This document shows positions 16,455-23,501 of a stretch of DNA of 40,046 nt, piece by piece; position 1 is the first letter of the stretch; each line of letters begins with the position of its first letter. Made by a program: the position numbers and the translations under genes. The DNA lies in NCBI GenBank assembly GCA_020027475.1, contig JAHRAZ010000118.1:88929-128974 (forward strand). Direction: 5' to 3'. This stretch comes from Microthrixaceae bacterium. GTDB lineage: Bacteria > Actinomycetota > Acidimicrobiia > Acidimicrobiales > Microtrichaceae. A model generated the notes under the pieces. The model had not been told where the DNA came from. It did no database searches and saw only the letters and a list, made by a program, of their open reading frames with translations.

Positions 16455-16612
16455 TCGCTGGGGTCCCGATCGACCGCAAGCCGATCATCCGCTGGTTCGC
16501 GGTGAGTGTGCGCGTCCACCGAGTTGAGGCCGGGGGCATCGAGAGTGATGCGCAATACCCCCTCGAACGGCCGGTCGAACGCGGGGCCGCCGAAGTCCTC
16601 GTATCCATCCAT
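16451..16612 (-). pseudogene. N-terminal fragment of an enoyl-CoA hydratase between mftC and the DHPS-like gene
   Basis: A 53-codon frame. Residues about 2-50 read like the first strand-helix region of crotonase-family proteins: YEDFGGPAFDRP, GVLRITLDAPGLNSVD, then HREPADDRLAVDRDPSE. The frame stops exactly where the family would continue into the oxyanion-hole region, so no catalytic part exists. The ATG overlaps the mftC stop (TGATG) and its TGA overlaps the GTG of the DHPS-like gene (GTGA). It therefore looks translated, and serves as a coupling element whether or not the product works. I read it as a deletion remnant; a conserved small protein is the alternative. Confidence 0.6.
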
Positions 16613-17793
16613 CAACGTCGCGTCTTCACGGCCACCGGAATCGGTACGCCGGGCCGCGAGTGATCCTGTGACGGCCTCGGCGTGTCGTCGGTGACACCGC
16701 GCCCTTCGGCGAGTTCGGCGAGCAGATCGTCGGCGTGTCCGTGAACGCACTCGGGATCGGGATCCGACAAATCCAGCCCGACGAAGAACTTGGAAGCCAT
16801 GCAGCCACCCTGACAGGCGTCGTAACTGCCACAGCTCGCACAGGCGCCGGGGCTGTCGGGTTCACGCAGCGAGGTGAACAGGTCGCTGCGACGCCAGATC
16901 TCCGTGAATCCACCAGCGTCACGCAGGTTACCGGCGAGAAATTCCTCGTGAATCACGAACGGGCAGGCATACACGTCGCCCACGGGATCAATCAGGGCGA
17001 CAACTCTGCCGGCGCCGCACAGATTCAGGCCGGGCAGTTCCTTGCCCAGCGCCGAAAGGTGGAAGAACGAGTCGCCGGTGAGCACATCGGGTCGGTCGAT
17101 CAGCCAGTGATAGAGCTGGCGTTGCTGATCCTGGGTGGGATGCAGGCGATCCCAGGTGTCCGCTCCGCGACCGGATGGCCTGAATCTCGTGATCCGCAGT
17201 TGCGCCCCGAATGAGTCAGCCAACCGTCGAAACTCATCAAGCTGGTCAACGTTTTCCCGGGTGATCACCACAGAGATCTTGAACGGCCCGAAATCCGCAG
17301 CTGCAAGATTTTCCATTGCCGCCAGAGCGGCGGCGTGGGAACCCTCGCCGCGGATGAGGTCATTCACATCGGCATCCGCACCGTCGAGCGACACCTGAAT
17401 GTCGAGATAGTCCATCGTCGCAAGCCGCTCCGCAGCGGCAGGGTTGATGTACGTGCCGTTGGTGGAGAACTTCACTCCAACGTCATGAGCCGCGGCGTAG
17501 GTGAGTATCTCGAAGAAGTCGGGACGCAACATCGGCTCACCGCCTCCCATGTTCACATAGAACACCTTCAGCTCCTGGAGTTCATCAATGACCCCGAAGC
17601 ATTCGTCGGTGCTCAACTCCCGCGGGTCCGTTCGCCCTGAAGACGAAAGACAGTGCACACACGCCATATTGCACGCATAGGTCAGTTCCCAGGTGAGACA
17701 GATCGGGGCATCGAGGCCTCCCTTGAACTCTTCCACCAAACCCCTCGTGGCCGACGGAGGCTGCTCCGACAACAGGGATTCAGGTGCGGGCAC
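16612..17793 (-). CDS. mftC: MftC, mycofactocin radical SAM maturase
   Basis: A 393-residue radical SAM/SPASM enzyme, close to the usual MftC length. LTWELTYACNMACVHCLSSSG gives the CX3CX2C cluster ligands C41, C45 and C48. NMGGGEP is at 81-87 and auxiliary-cluster cysteines are C259, C277, C318, C321, C327, C331 and C349. MftC decarboxylates and then cyclises the C-terminal Val-Tyr of MftA, presented by MftB. The start is the GTG at 17793, inside the end of mftB (14-base overlap); the family begins shortly before GLDAPICLTWEL. The frame remains open further upstream only as shadow of mftB. It is the third gene of the mftABC unit, and its stop overlaps the hydratase fragment's ATG. Confidence 0.96.
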   Translation of the reverse strand: MPAPESLLSEQPPSATRGLVEEFKGGLDAPICLTWELTYACNMACVHCLSSSGRTDPRELSTDECFGVIDELQELKVFYVNMGGGEPMLRPDFFEILTYAAAHDVGVKFSTNGTYINPAAAERLATMDYLDIQVSLDGADADVNDLIRGEGSHAAALAAMENLAAADFGPFKISVVITRENVDQLDEFRRLADSFGAQLRITRFRPSGRGADTWDRLHPTQDQQRQLYHWLIDRPDVLTGDSFFHLSALGKELPGLNLCGAGRVVALIDPVGDVYACPFVIHEEFLAGNLRDAGGFTEIWRRSDLFTSLREPDSPGACASCGSYDACQGGCMASKFFVGLDLSDPDPECVHGHADDLLAELAEGRGVTDDTPRPSQDHSRPGVPIPVAVKTRR

Positions 17794-18106
17794 GGACCAT
17801 CTCCGATTCCTCGAGAGTCTCCAGGGCCTTGATGAAGCCGGGGCGTCGGCTGCGGTCGATTGCCGCGGCATCGAGAGCGGCGTCCACGCTCGGCTCCTGA
17901 TCGAGGCGCTCCAGAACCCGGAGCAAATCTACGTTCTTCACGAAGGAGAGTTTGCGATTGCCGAAGTGATAGGCAAGCGCGCCAAACCGTTCGGGTCGCA
18001 GGCTCACCTGGGGATGAAGTTCATAAGGCTCTTCGGGATTCAACTCTCTGGGATTCAACTCCTCAGGATTCAGTTGGGCGATCGCTGTGATCAGTAGACG
18101 CCGCAC
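17780..18106 (-). CDS. mftB: MftB, mycofactocin RiPP recognition chaperone
   Basis: A 108-residue protein of the MftB/PqqD-like (RRE) family. PYELHPQVSLRPERFGALAYHFGNRKLSFVKN is the diagnostic block, shown here across residues 27-58. MftB binds the MftA leader and delivers it to MftC. The most likely start is the GTG at 18106, which lies inside the last codons of mftA (16-base overlap). Internal TTG codons near residue 17 or 22 are alternatives. The N-terminus holds three copies of a five-residue repeat (LNPEE, LNPRE, LNPEE; residues 12-26) made by a 15-bp DNA repeat, not expected in this family. The mftC start lies within its 3' end. Confidence 0.93.
   Translation of the reverse strand: MRRLLITAIAQLNPEELNPRELNPEEPYELHPQVSLRPERFGALAYHFGNRKLSFVKNVDLLRVLERLDQEPSVDAALDAAAIDRSRRPGFIKALETLEESEMVRART
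18035..18076. repeat. 15-bp in-frame tandem repeat in the mftB 5' region
   Basis: On the plus strand, GGGATTCAACTC occurs at 18035-18046 and 18050-18061, followed by a degenerate third copy (AGGATTCAGTTG) from 18065. Period 15. On the coding strand it yields LNPEE-LNPRE-LNPEE. Confidence 0.85.
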
Positions 18107-18264
18107 ATGCCGTCGATCGAGATCTCTTCCACGAGGAGTTCCTCTTCGAGCATCTCCGCTGTCTCAAGCATCTCCGGCGTGTCGACGGCGGCGCCATCGG
18201 CGTTTACTGCATCTTCGGGGACCTGTGCCCTGACGGGCGCTTCTTCGGATGTAACTGGACTCAT
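18091..18264 (-). CDS. mftA: MftA, mycofactocin precursor peptide
   Basis: A 57-residue acidic peptide found by direct translation of the minus strand. It ends SIDGMCGVY, the invariant MftA C-terminus; the last Val-Tyr pair is the part converted to the cofactor. The leader is rich in Glu/Leu (EMLETAEMLEEELLVEE), which fits recognition by MftB. The ATG at 18264 has no Shine-Dalgarno; TACGCT lies 7 nt upstream, so the mRNA is probably leaderless. It heads the mftA-mftB-mftC unit; the mftB GTG lies within its last codons. It is divergent from the mycofactocin-dependent alcohol dehydrogenase, with 117 bp between. A 76-codon Ser-rich frame on the opposite strand is its shadow. Confidence 0.96.
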   Translation of the reverse strand: MSPVTSEEAPVRAQVPEDAVNADGAAVDTPEMLETAEMLEEELLVEEISIDGMCGVY

Positions 18265-18271
18265 GGCTCAG

Positions 18272-18277
18272 AGCGTA
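18272..18277 (-). promoter_or_regulatory. -10-like hexamer of mftA (leaderless)
   Basis: TACGCT on the minus strand ends 7 nt before the mftA ATG. There is no Shine-Dalgarno in the spacer and no obvious -35 consensus. Confidence 0.4.
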
Positions 18278-18297
18278 TCCGCGACCGGACTCCCCCA

Positions 18298-18331
18298 CAG
18301 CAGCGGTCGGTTACCCAAGAGGGTTCTGCTG
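18298..18331. promoter_or_regulatory. Dyad in the mftA / alcohol dehydrogenase divergent region
   Basis: CAGCAG (18298-18303) and CTGCTG (18326-18331) are inverted copies, with ACCC-AAGA-GGGT nested inside. The position between divergent mftA and dehydrogenase genes suits a shared operator (for example for an MftR-type regulator), but the dyad is short. Confidence 0.25.
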
Positions 18332-18381
18332 AGCTAGAAAAGGCGTTCTGACGATCACGGTTACTCAAACCAGGGGGATTC

Positions 18382-19506
18382 ATGCCTACCAACACCCGTG
18401 CCGCCGTTCTGTGGGGACCCGAACAGGAGTGGAAAGTCGAAGACATGGTCATGGACGATCCCGGTCCGGGTGAAGTCGTGATCGAAACCGCATATGCAGG
18501 CCTATGTCACTCCGACGAACACGTGGTCACCGGCGACATGCCGGTTCCCCACTTCCCGTTCGTCGGTGGCCACGAAGGGTCAGGTGTGGTCACAGCGGTG
18601 GGCGCCGGCGTAAGTGCGGTTGAACCCGGTGATCATGTGGCGATGTCATTCATCCCGTCATGTGGTCACTGCCGCTTCTGTTCCACCGGCCGTCAGAACC
18701 TGTGCGACGAAGGGGCAAAACTCTTCAACAATCAAATGATATCCCGCACCGAAGGCGATATTTCGCACACAATCGGCGAAGACGAAGCAGCCCGGTTCGC
18801 TCAGCTCGGCACGTTCTCCGAAAGGCTCCTGGTCGCCGAGGAGTCTGTTGTGAAAGTGGAGAAGGACCTCGATCTCGACGCCGTGGCCCTCATCAGCTGT
18901 GGGGTGGCAACCGGTTGGGGATCAGCAGTACATGCAGGCAGGGTCCAGCCGGGTGACAACGCAGCCATCATCGGAATCGGCGGTGTGGGCATCAACGCCG
19001 TGCAGGGCGCAAGAATGGCAGGGGCCAAACGAATCATCGCTGTGGACCCAGTGGAGTTCAAGCGCGAGAAGGCCATGGAGATGGGAGCCACCCATACCTA
19101 TGCATCAATCGACGAAGCGCTCGCCGCAATTCCCGAACTCACTTGGGGCGAGATGTGCCAAACCGTCATTCTCTCCCCCGGTGTGGTCACCGGAGATCTG
19201 ATCGAGCCGGCCATCAACTTGGTGGACAAGGGTGGCAGGCTTGTGGTCACGGGCTTGGCGGGATTGCTCGAGTCCGACGTGCAACTGAACCTGTTCATGC
19301 TGTCGATGATGAACAAGACCGTTACCGGCACCGTGTTCGGCTCAGGAAACCCGCGAGCTGACATTCCCGCATTGTTGTCCATGTATCGCGAAGGTGTCCT
19401 CAAGCTCGACGAGCTGATCACCAACCGTTACAAGCTCGACGACGTGAACCAGGGGTACGAGGACCTTCGTGCCGGCAAGAACATTCGTGGGGTCATCGAG
19501 TTCTGA
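18382..19506 (+). CDS. NDMA-type (mycofactocin-dependent) zinc alcohol dehydrogenase
   Basis: A 374-residue class III-like zinc alcohol dehydrogenase. The catalytic zinc residues are C42 (GLCHSDEH) and H64/E65 (GGHEG). The structural zinc cysteines are C94, C97, C100 and C108. The cofactor motif GIGGVGINAVQG lies near 200-215, and SCGVATGWGSAVH precedes it. The pattern and the mftA neighbour fit the nicotinoprotein alcohol dehydrogenases (MDO/NDMA-dependent). These hold NADH without release and need mycofactocin, or an artificial dye such as NDMA, to reoxidise it. The ATG at 18382 is preceded by AGGGGGA about 5 nt upstream. It is divergent from mftA and is followed directly by MoxR and VWA genes. 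The alcohol substrate is unknown. Confidence 0.93.
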   Translation: MPTNTRAAVLWGPEQEWKVEDMVMDDPGPGEVVIETAYAGLCHSDEHVVTGDMPVPHFPFVGGHEGSGVVTAVGAGVSAVEPGDHVAMSFIPSCGHCRFCSTGRQNLCDEGAKLFNNQMISRTEGDISHTIGEDEAARFAQLGTFSERLLVAEESVVKVEKDLDLDAVALISCGVATGWGSAVHAGRVQPGDNAAIIGIGGVGINAVQGARMAGAKRIIAVDPVEFKREKAMEMGATHTYASIDEALAAIPELTWGEMCQTVILSPGVVTGDLIEPAINLVDKGGRLVVTGLAGLLESDVQLNLFMLSMMNKTVTGTVFGSGNPRADIPALLSMYREGVLKLDELITNRYKLDDVNQGYEDLRAGKNIRGVIEF

Positions 19507-19556
19507 TTACGCATAGCCCTTTCGGGCCCGACCATCTGAGGCTGCTCAGCACAAAG

Positions 19557-20480
19557 GTGGTGGGGCGCGAGCGGGAACTGGAGTCGATCCTCGCCGCTCT
19601 GGCAGCCGGTCGTCATCTGCTTCTGGAAGGGCCACCGGGCACCGGGAAGTCCACGGTGCTGCGGGCGATCGCAGACAGCACCGACTCCGGCTTCGAATTC
19701 GTTGAGGGCAACGCCGAACTGACTCCGGCTCGACTGATCGGATCATTCGATCCGGCTGCGGTGCTCAACGACGGCTATTCCCCTGACGCATTCGTCGATG
19801 GGCCGCTCATGAGCGCACTGCGCGATGGGGCCTTGCTCTACATCGAGGAAATCAATCGCATCCCCGAAGAGACCCTGAACGTTCTCATCACGGTGATGAG
19901 TGAGGGCGAACTGCATGTGCCCCGCCTGGGTCACGTTGTCGCGGCAAGTGGATTCCGCCTGGTGGCTGCCATGAATCCCTTCGACGCGGTTGGCACTGCT
20001 CGCATCGCATCGGCGGTCTATGACCGCTGCTGCCGACTTTCCATGGACTACCAGACCGGGGCCGAGGAAGTTTCCATCGTGGTGAACGCTGCAAAGGATC
20101 ACCTCGGGCGCCGGGTGCCAACCGAAGCCAACCGTGCAGTTGACATGGTTCGGGCCTCTGACATGGTTCGTGCCTCAGTTGAAATGGTTCGCGACAGTCG
20201 CACACATCCCGACGTTCGCACGGGTTCCTCGGTGAGGGGAGCGATCGACCACGTTCTGCTCTGCACCGAACTGGCTGCGCTGAGAGGGACCACCAGTGAT
20301 GATCCGGGCGTCACACTCGACGCCGCCCAGCTGGCGTTGTCCGGCCGACTCCGGCTTCGCGAGGGGTCTACTCGAAGCAGCGAGGACGTGGTCGTCGAGC
20401 TGTGGGAAAGGCACTTCGGGGTGGCCGACGACACAGACGGGGAAACCGAACGATCCGAATCTGATCCGGGAAAAGCCTGA
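19557..20480 (+). CDS. MoxR-family AAA+ ATPase
   Basis: A MoxR-type ATPase of at least 307 residues. Walker A is GPPGTGKST (about 25-33), Walker B LLYIEEIN (about 93-100), and sensor 1 lies in RLVAAMNPFD. An 18-bp tandem duplication repeats DMVRAS near residue 197. The start is uncertain: I give the GTG at 19557. The frame is open upstream to a CTG at 19503 that overlaps the dehydrogenase stop (CTGA), and family members usually have about 10-15 residues before VVGRE (here DHLRLLSTK). MoxR ATPases paired with VWA proteins act as chaperones that insert cofactors or activate metalloenzymes. The neighbour here is the mycofactocin-dependent dehydrogenase, a possible client. Confidence 0.85.
   Translation: MVGRERELESILAALAAGRHLLLEGPPGTGKSTVLRAIADSTDSGFEFVEGNAELTPARLIGSFDPAAVLNDGYSPDAFVDGPLMSALRDGALLYIEEINRIPEETLNVLITVMSEGELHVPRLGHVVAASGFRLVAAMNPFDAVGTARIASAVYDRCCRLSMDYQTGAEEVSIVVNAAKDHLGRRVPTEANRAVDMVRASDMVRASVEMVRDSRTHPDVRTGSSVRGAIDHVLLCTELAALRGTTSDDPGVTLDAAQLALSGRLRLREGSTRSSEDVVVELWERHFGVADDTDGETERSESDPGKA
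20142..20195. repeat. 18-bp in-frame tandem duplication inside the MoxR gene
   Basis: GACATGGTTCGGGCCTCT (20142-20159) is followed directly by GACATGGTTCGTGCCTCA (20160-20177), with a degenerate third copy to about 20195. The protein reads DMVRAS-DMVRAS-VEMVRDS. Confidence 0.85.
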
Positions 20481-20497
20481 TCCCACCACCGGGTGGG

Positions 20498-21442
20498 TTG
20501 CCATCACCAACCGAGGAGATCCTCGAAGGTGAAGAAGCGGCCCAGGCAGTGGCCGAGGCCGGACGCAAATCAACCTCGCGCAGAGAACTCAACCGGCACG
20601 AAGGCTTCGAAGATGTGAGCCCGGAACTGGGTGTACTCGATGAAGACGCTTACATGGAGCTCTTCTCTGAAATGCCCGATGAAGCAATGGCCCTCCTCGC
20701 CGACATGACTGCGGCAACCGACCAGAACCTGAGGGCTTTGGCCCGAAAGCTCGCCGGCAGGGTGATGGTGGACGCTGCACGTATCGGCAAAGAGCGAAAA
20801 CGTGGAATCGGGAAGCTGCGACGCAGGAGCATGCACCGCGCCGAAGGCGACCTCGACCTTGATGAATCCCTGGAGGCGATCACCGAAGCCTCCGCGCTCG
20901 GAATACCTCCAGACCCGCAAAGGCTGATTGTCAGCACTTGGGAAAGGCCCTCCACGGCAGTGTGCCTGCTGGTGGACCGCTCGGGCTCCATGGCCGGCGA
21001 CCGCCTGGCCACAGCAGCAGTGGCGGCAGCCGCCGTCGTTTTTCGCGCACCGATGGATTGCTCCGTGGTCTGCTTTTCCGATCAATCGGTGGTGGTGAAA
21101 TCCCAGACCGATCCTCGCGATCCAGACGGCGTGGTTTCCGATGTGCTCGGCCTCCGTGGCTTCGGCATCACAGACATCGGCTTGGCGCTGCGAACTGCAT
21201 CCCGGCAACTCTCGCGCTCCCGGGCGGGACGAAAGCTGGCGATCCTCATGTCGGATTGCCGGGCGACCACTGGCGGAGATCCACTCCCGCACGTGGCCGG
21301 AATCGACGAGTTGGTGATCCTCGCACCGGCCGACGACACCGCCGATGCCGAGGCGATGGCAGACGCTCTGGGGTGCCGCTGGAGCACCATGGATGGCCCC
21401 GGCACAGTGGCCGAGGCCCTCACAACGGTTCTTCTGGGTTGA
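20498..21442 (+). CDS. VWA-domain protein (CoxE/BchD-like partner of MoxR)
   Basis: A 314-residue protein. The N-terminal part is charged and helical. The C-terminal von Willebrand A domain has a complete MIDAS start, DRSGS at 160-164, with a later Thr (GITDIGLAL) and Asp (LMSDCRA). Such proteins work with MoxR ATPases in metal- or cofactor-insertion machines. The start is probably the TTG at 20498, 17 nt after the MoxR stop. The frame is open back to a CTG that overlaps that stop (CTGA), as at the previous junction. A small CCCACC/GGTGGG dyad (20482-20497) lies directly before the TTG. It forms a unit with the alcohol dehydrogenase and MoxR genes. Confidence 0.82.
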   Translation: MPSPTEEILEGEEAAQAVAEAGRKSTSRRELNRHEGFEDVSPELGVLDEDAYMELFSEMPDEAMALLADMTAATDQNLRALARKLAGRVMVDAARIGKERKRGIGKLRRRSMHRAEGDLDLDESLEAITEASALGIPPDPQRLIVSTWERPSTAVCLLVDRSGSMAGDRLATAAVAAAAVVFRAPMDCSVVCFSDQSVVVKSQTDPRDPDGVVSDVLGLRGFGITDIGLALRTASRQLSRSRAGRKLAILMSDCRATTGGDPLPHVAGIDELVILAPADDTADAEAMADALGCRWSTMDGPGTVAEALTTVLLG

Positions 21443-21628
21443 ACACGCTCAGGCGGTCTCCGCGTCCCGGGACACTTACCCACCTGTGTTGTTCGACCCT
21501 GTGGTTTTCGCGACAAGCGGTGGTTGCCGCGGCAAGCGCCTACTTGCCAACCGGTGGAGCGAGTCGGATAATCTCACGACACTCAGACGAACCGCCGCGA
21601 CCGAGCGGCCACGGAAGCGGGGACAGAC
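21443..21628. other. Intergenic gap before the FadD gene
   Basis: No reading frame with coding character was seen between the VWA stop and the ATG at 21629, nor a clear terminator. A weak GGGGA lies 6 nt before that ATG. Confidence 0.5.
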
Positions 21629-23194
21629 ATGGGTGAAAACGGATTCTGGCGACTGGCTCAGAAAGATCCGGATGCAGTCGCTCTCGTCCTGCCGGATGGA
21701 ATAGCGGTGTCCCGCGGAGATCTGCTCTCGCGAGCCAACCAGATCGTCCACGGACTTCGATCACTGGGTCTTGGCGTGGGTGACTCGTTGGCGGTGGTGT
21801 TGCCCAACGGCCTCCCAATGGTGGAGCTGTACTTCGCCGCCCTTCAGGCAGGTCTGCGGATCACCCCGATCAACCATCATCTCGTGGGACCGGAGATGGC
21901 CTACATAGTGGATGACTGCGAAGCGAAGGTGGTTGTGGTATCGGATCGCTTCGCCGAGGCAGTCACCCACGCGCGGGATGCTTCGTCGCTTGCCGACGAC
22001 CGCTGGTACTCCGTGGGAGAAATCGCGGGCTTCCGCGATTGGTCGGAGATCACAGCTGGGCAGCCGGACACCCTGCCGGAAGGTCGCACCGCGGGTGCAG
22101 CCACTCACTACACCTCCGGCACCACTGGTCGTCCGAAGGGCGTCCGTCGGCCCCTGATCGAGGTCGACCCGGACGACATGGCCGAACTGATGACCGGCCT
22201 CCAGGGCATGTTCGGAATAGAGCCGCATGATGGCAACGTGCACATCTGTGGTTCGCCGCTGTATCACACGGCTCCGCTGATGTGGTTCGGCAGCGCATTC
22301 CACATGGGGCACTTGGCAATCCTCATGGACAGGTGGGATCCGGTGGAGATGATGGAGCTCATCGACGAACACAAGGTGACCTGGTCACACATGGTTCCAA
22401 CCCAGTTCCATCGCATCCTCTCCGCCCTACCGCAAGAGGATCGTGGCAACTACGACGTGAGCAACCTGCGGGCCATGGTCCATGCCGCTGCGCCTTGCCC
22501 ACCCGACGTGAAACGTCAGATGATCGAATGGTGGGGCGACTCGATCTGGGAGTACTACGCAGCCACCGAAGGCGGCGGCACCTACATTTCCGCTGCCGAA
22601 TGGCTGAAGAAGCCCGGCTCGGTCGGACTTCCCTGGCCGGCGGCCGAAATTCGCGTTCTCGATGACGAGAAGAAGGACGTGCCGGCCGGCACCGAGGGCA
22701 CGGTCTACATGGGTTTGGCCATGGCTGACTTCGAGTACAAAGGCGACAAGGCCAAGACGGGCGACAACCGCATCGATGGTTACTTCACCGTGGGTGACTG
22801 GGGATACCTCGACGAAGACGGGTACCTCTTCCTCAAGGATCGTCGCAGCGATCTGATCCTCTCGGGTGGAGTGAACATCTATCCGGCCGAGATCGAGGCT
22901 GCAATCCTTGCTATTGCGAGTGTGGAAGACGTCGGCGTGTTCGGTATCCCGCATTCCGACTGGGGTCAGGAGGTCAAGGCCGTGATCCAGCCCAAGGACA
23001 CAACGATCCTGGGCGACAAGGAGCGCGAGGAGGCCTTCCGCATCGGGATAATGACTGCGCTCCGGGAATCGTTGGCCAAGTTCAAACACCCGCGCTCGAT
23101 CGACCTGCAAGAAGAGCTACCGCGGGATCCCTCCGGCAAGCTGTTCAAGCGCAAGCTGCGCGACCCGTACTGGGAAGACCACGAAGGCGCCTGA
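21629..23194 (+). CDS. Acyl-CoA synthetase (FadD-type, AMP-forming)
   Basis: A 521-residue ANL-superfamily ligase. The P-loop reads THYTSGTTGRPKGVRRP, the adenine/acyl region EYYAATEGGGTYIS, the hinge with catalytic Asp GDWGYLDEDGYLFLKDRRSDLI, and the C-terminal catalytic Lys lies in PRDPSGKLFKRKLR. It should activate a fatty or similar carboxylic acid to its CoA thioester through an acyl-AMP. The ATG at 21629 is supported by the family start near GFWRLAQKDPDAVAL. It differs from the two other FadD genes in this window (no TGGTTG form of the P-loop), so it probably has another substrate. A hairpin follows the stop. Confidence 0.9.
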   Translation: MGENGFWRLAQKDPDAVALVLPDGIAVSRGDLLSRANQIVHGLRSLGLGVGDSLAVVLPNGLPMVELYFAALQAGLRITPINHHLVGPEMAYIVDDCEAKVVVVSDRFAEAVTHARDASSLADDRWYSVGEIAGFRDWSEITAGQPDTLPEGRTAGAATHYTSGTTGRPKGVRRPLIEVDPDDMAELMTGLQGMFGIEPHDGNVHICGSPLYHTAPLMWFGSAFHMGHLAILMDRWDPVEMMELIDEHKVTWSHMVPTQFHRILSALPQEDRGNYDVSNLRAMVHAAAPCPPDVKRQMIEWWGDSIWEYYAATEGGGTYISAAEWLKKPGSVGLPWPAAEIRVLDDEKKDVPAGTEGTVYMGLAMADFEYKGDKAKTGDNRIDGYFTVGDWGYLDEDGYLFLKDRRSDLILSGGVNIYPAEIEAAILAIASVEDVGVFGIPHSDWGQEVKAVIQPKDTTILGDKEREEAFRIGIMTALRESLAKFKHPRSIDLQEELPRDPSGKLFKRKLRDPYWEDHEGA

Positions 23195-23203
23195 ACACCA
23201 GAT

Positions 23204-23233
23204 GATCCCGGTCCGGGTGATTCGACCGGGATC
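23204..23233 (+). terminator. Perfect 10-bp hairpin after the FadD gene
   Basis: GATCCCGGTC (23204-23213) and GACCGGGATC (23224-23233) are perfect inverted copies with a 10-nt loop, starting 10 nt after the FadD stop. There is no T-tract, as in many actinobacterial hairpin terminators. Confidence 0.55.
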
Positions 23234-23244
23234 GGGACCGGCTC

Positions 23245-23501
23245 TTGACTGACCCAGTTCAAAATGACGCAGGATATTCCCGAAAACCCAAGGGGTTCTG
23301 GGGCATATGGTCGACGATCGCGCTCGCCATGGTCCTGCCGATTCTGCCGTCCAGGGTGGCGCTGTGGGACCGCTGAACAGATACTTGGGAACGCGCCGGA
23401 CCACCGCTGTTTCACTGTCGGTGACCACCGCAGGGTTCGCGCTTCTTCCGGTGGTGTTTGCAGCTCCCAAGCGCTGGGCGCAACCGGCCGCTACTTCGTA
23501 G
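23245..23501 (+). other. Two tiny overlapping frames with hydrophobic segments
   Basis: A TTG-started 43-codon frame (23245-23376) encodes a basic start and a hydrophobic segment (IALAMVLPILP). A second frame from GTG 23364 to 23501 (45 codons) overlaps it by 13 bases and also has a hydrophobic segment (TTAGFALLPVVFAA). Neither has a Shine-Dalgarno. They could be two small membrane peptides, remains of one frameshifted gene, or chance. Confidence 0.25.

Noticed and set aside
18107-18337. 76-codon serine-rich frame on the plus strand
   Set aside because: Antisense to mftA; mftA ends in the invariant MftA C-terminus and is the real gene.
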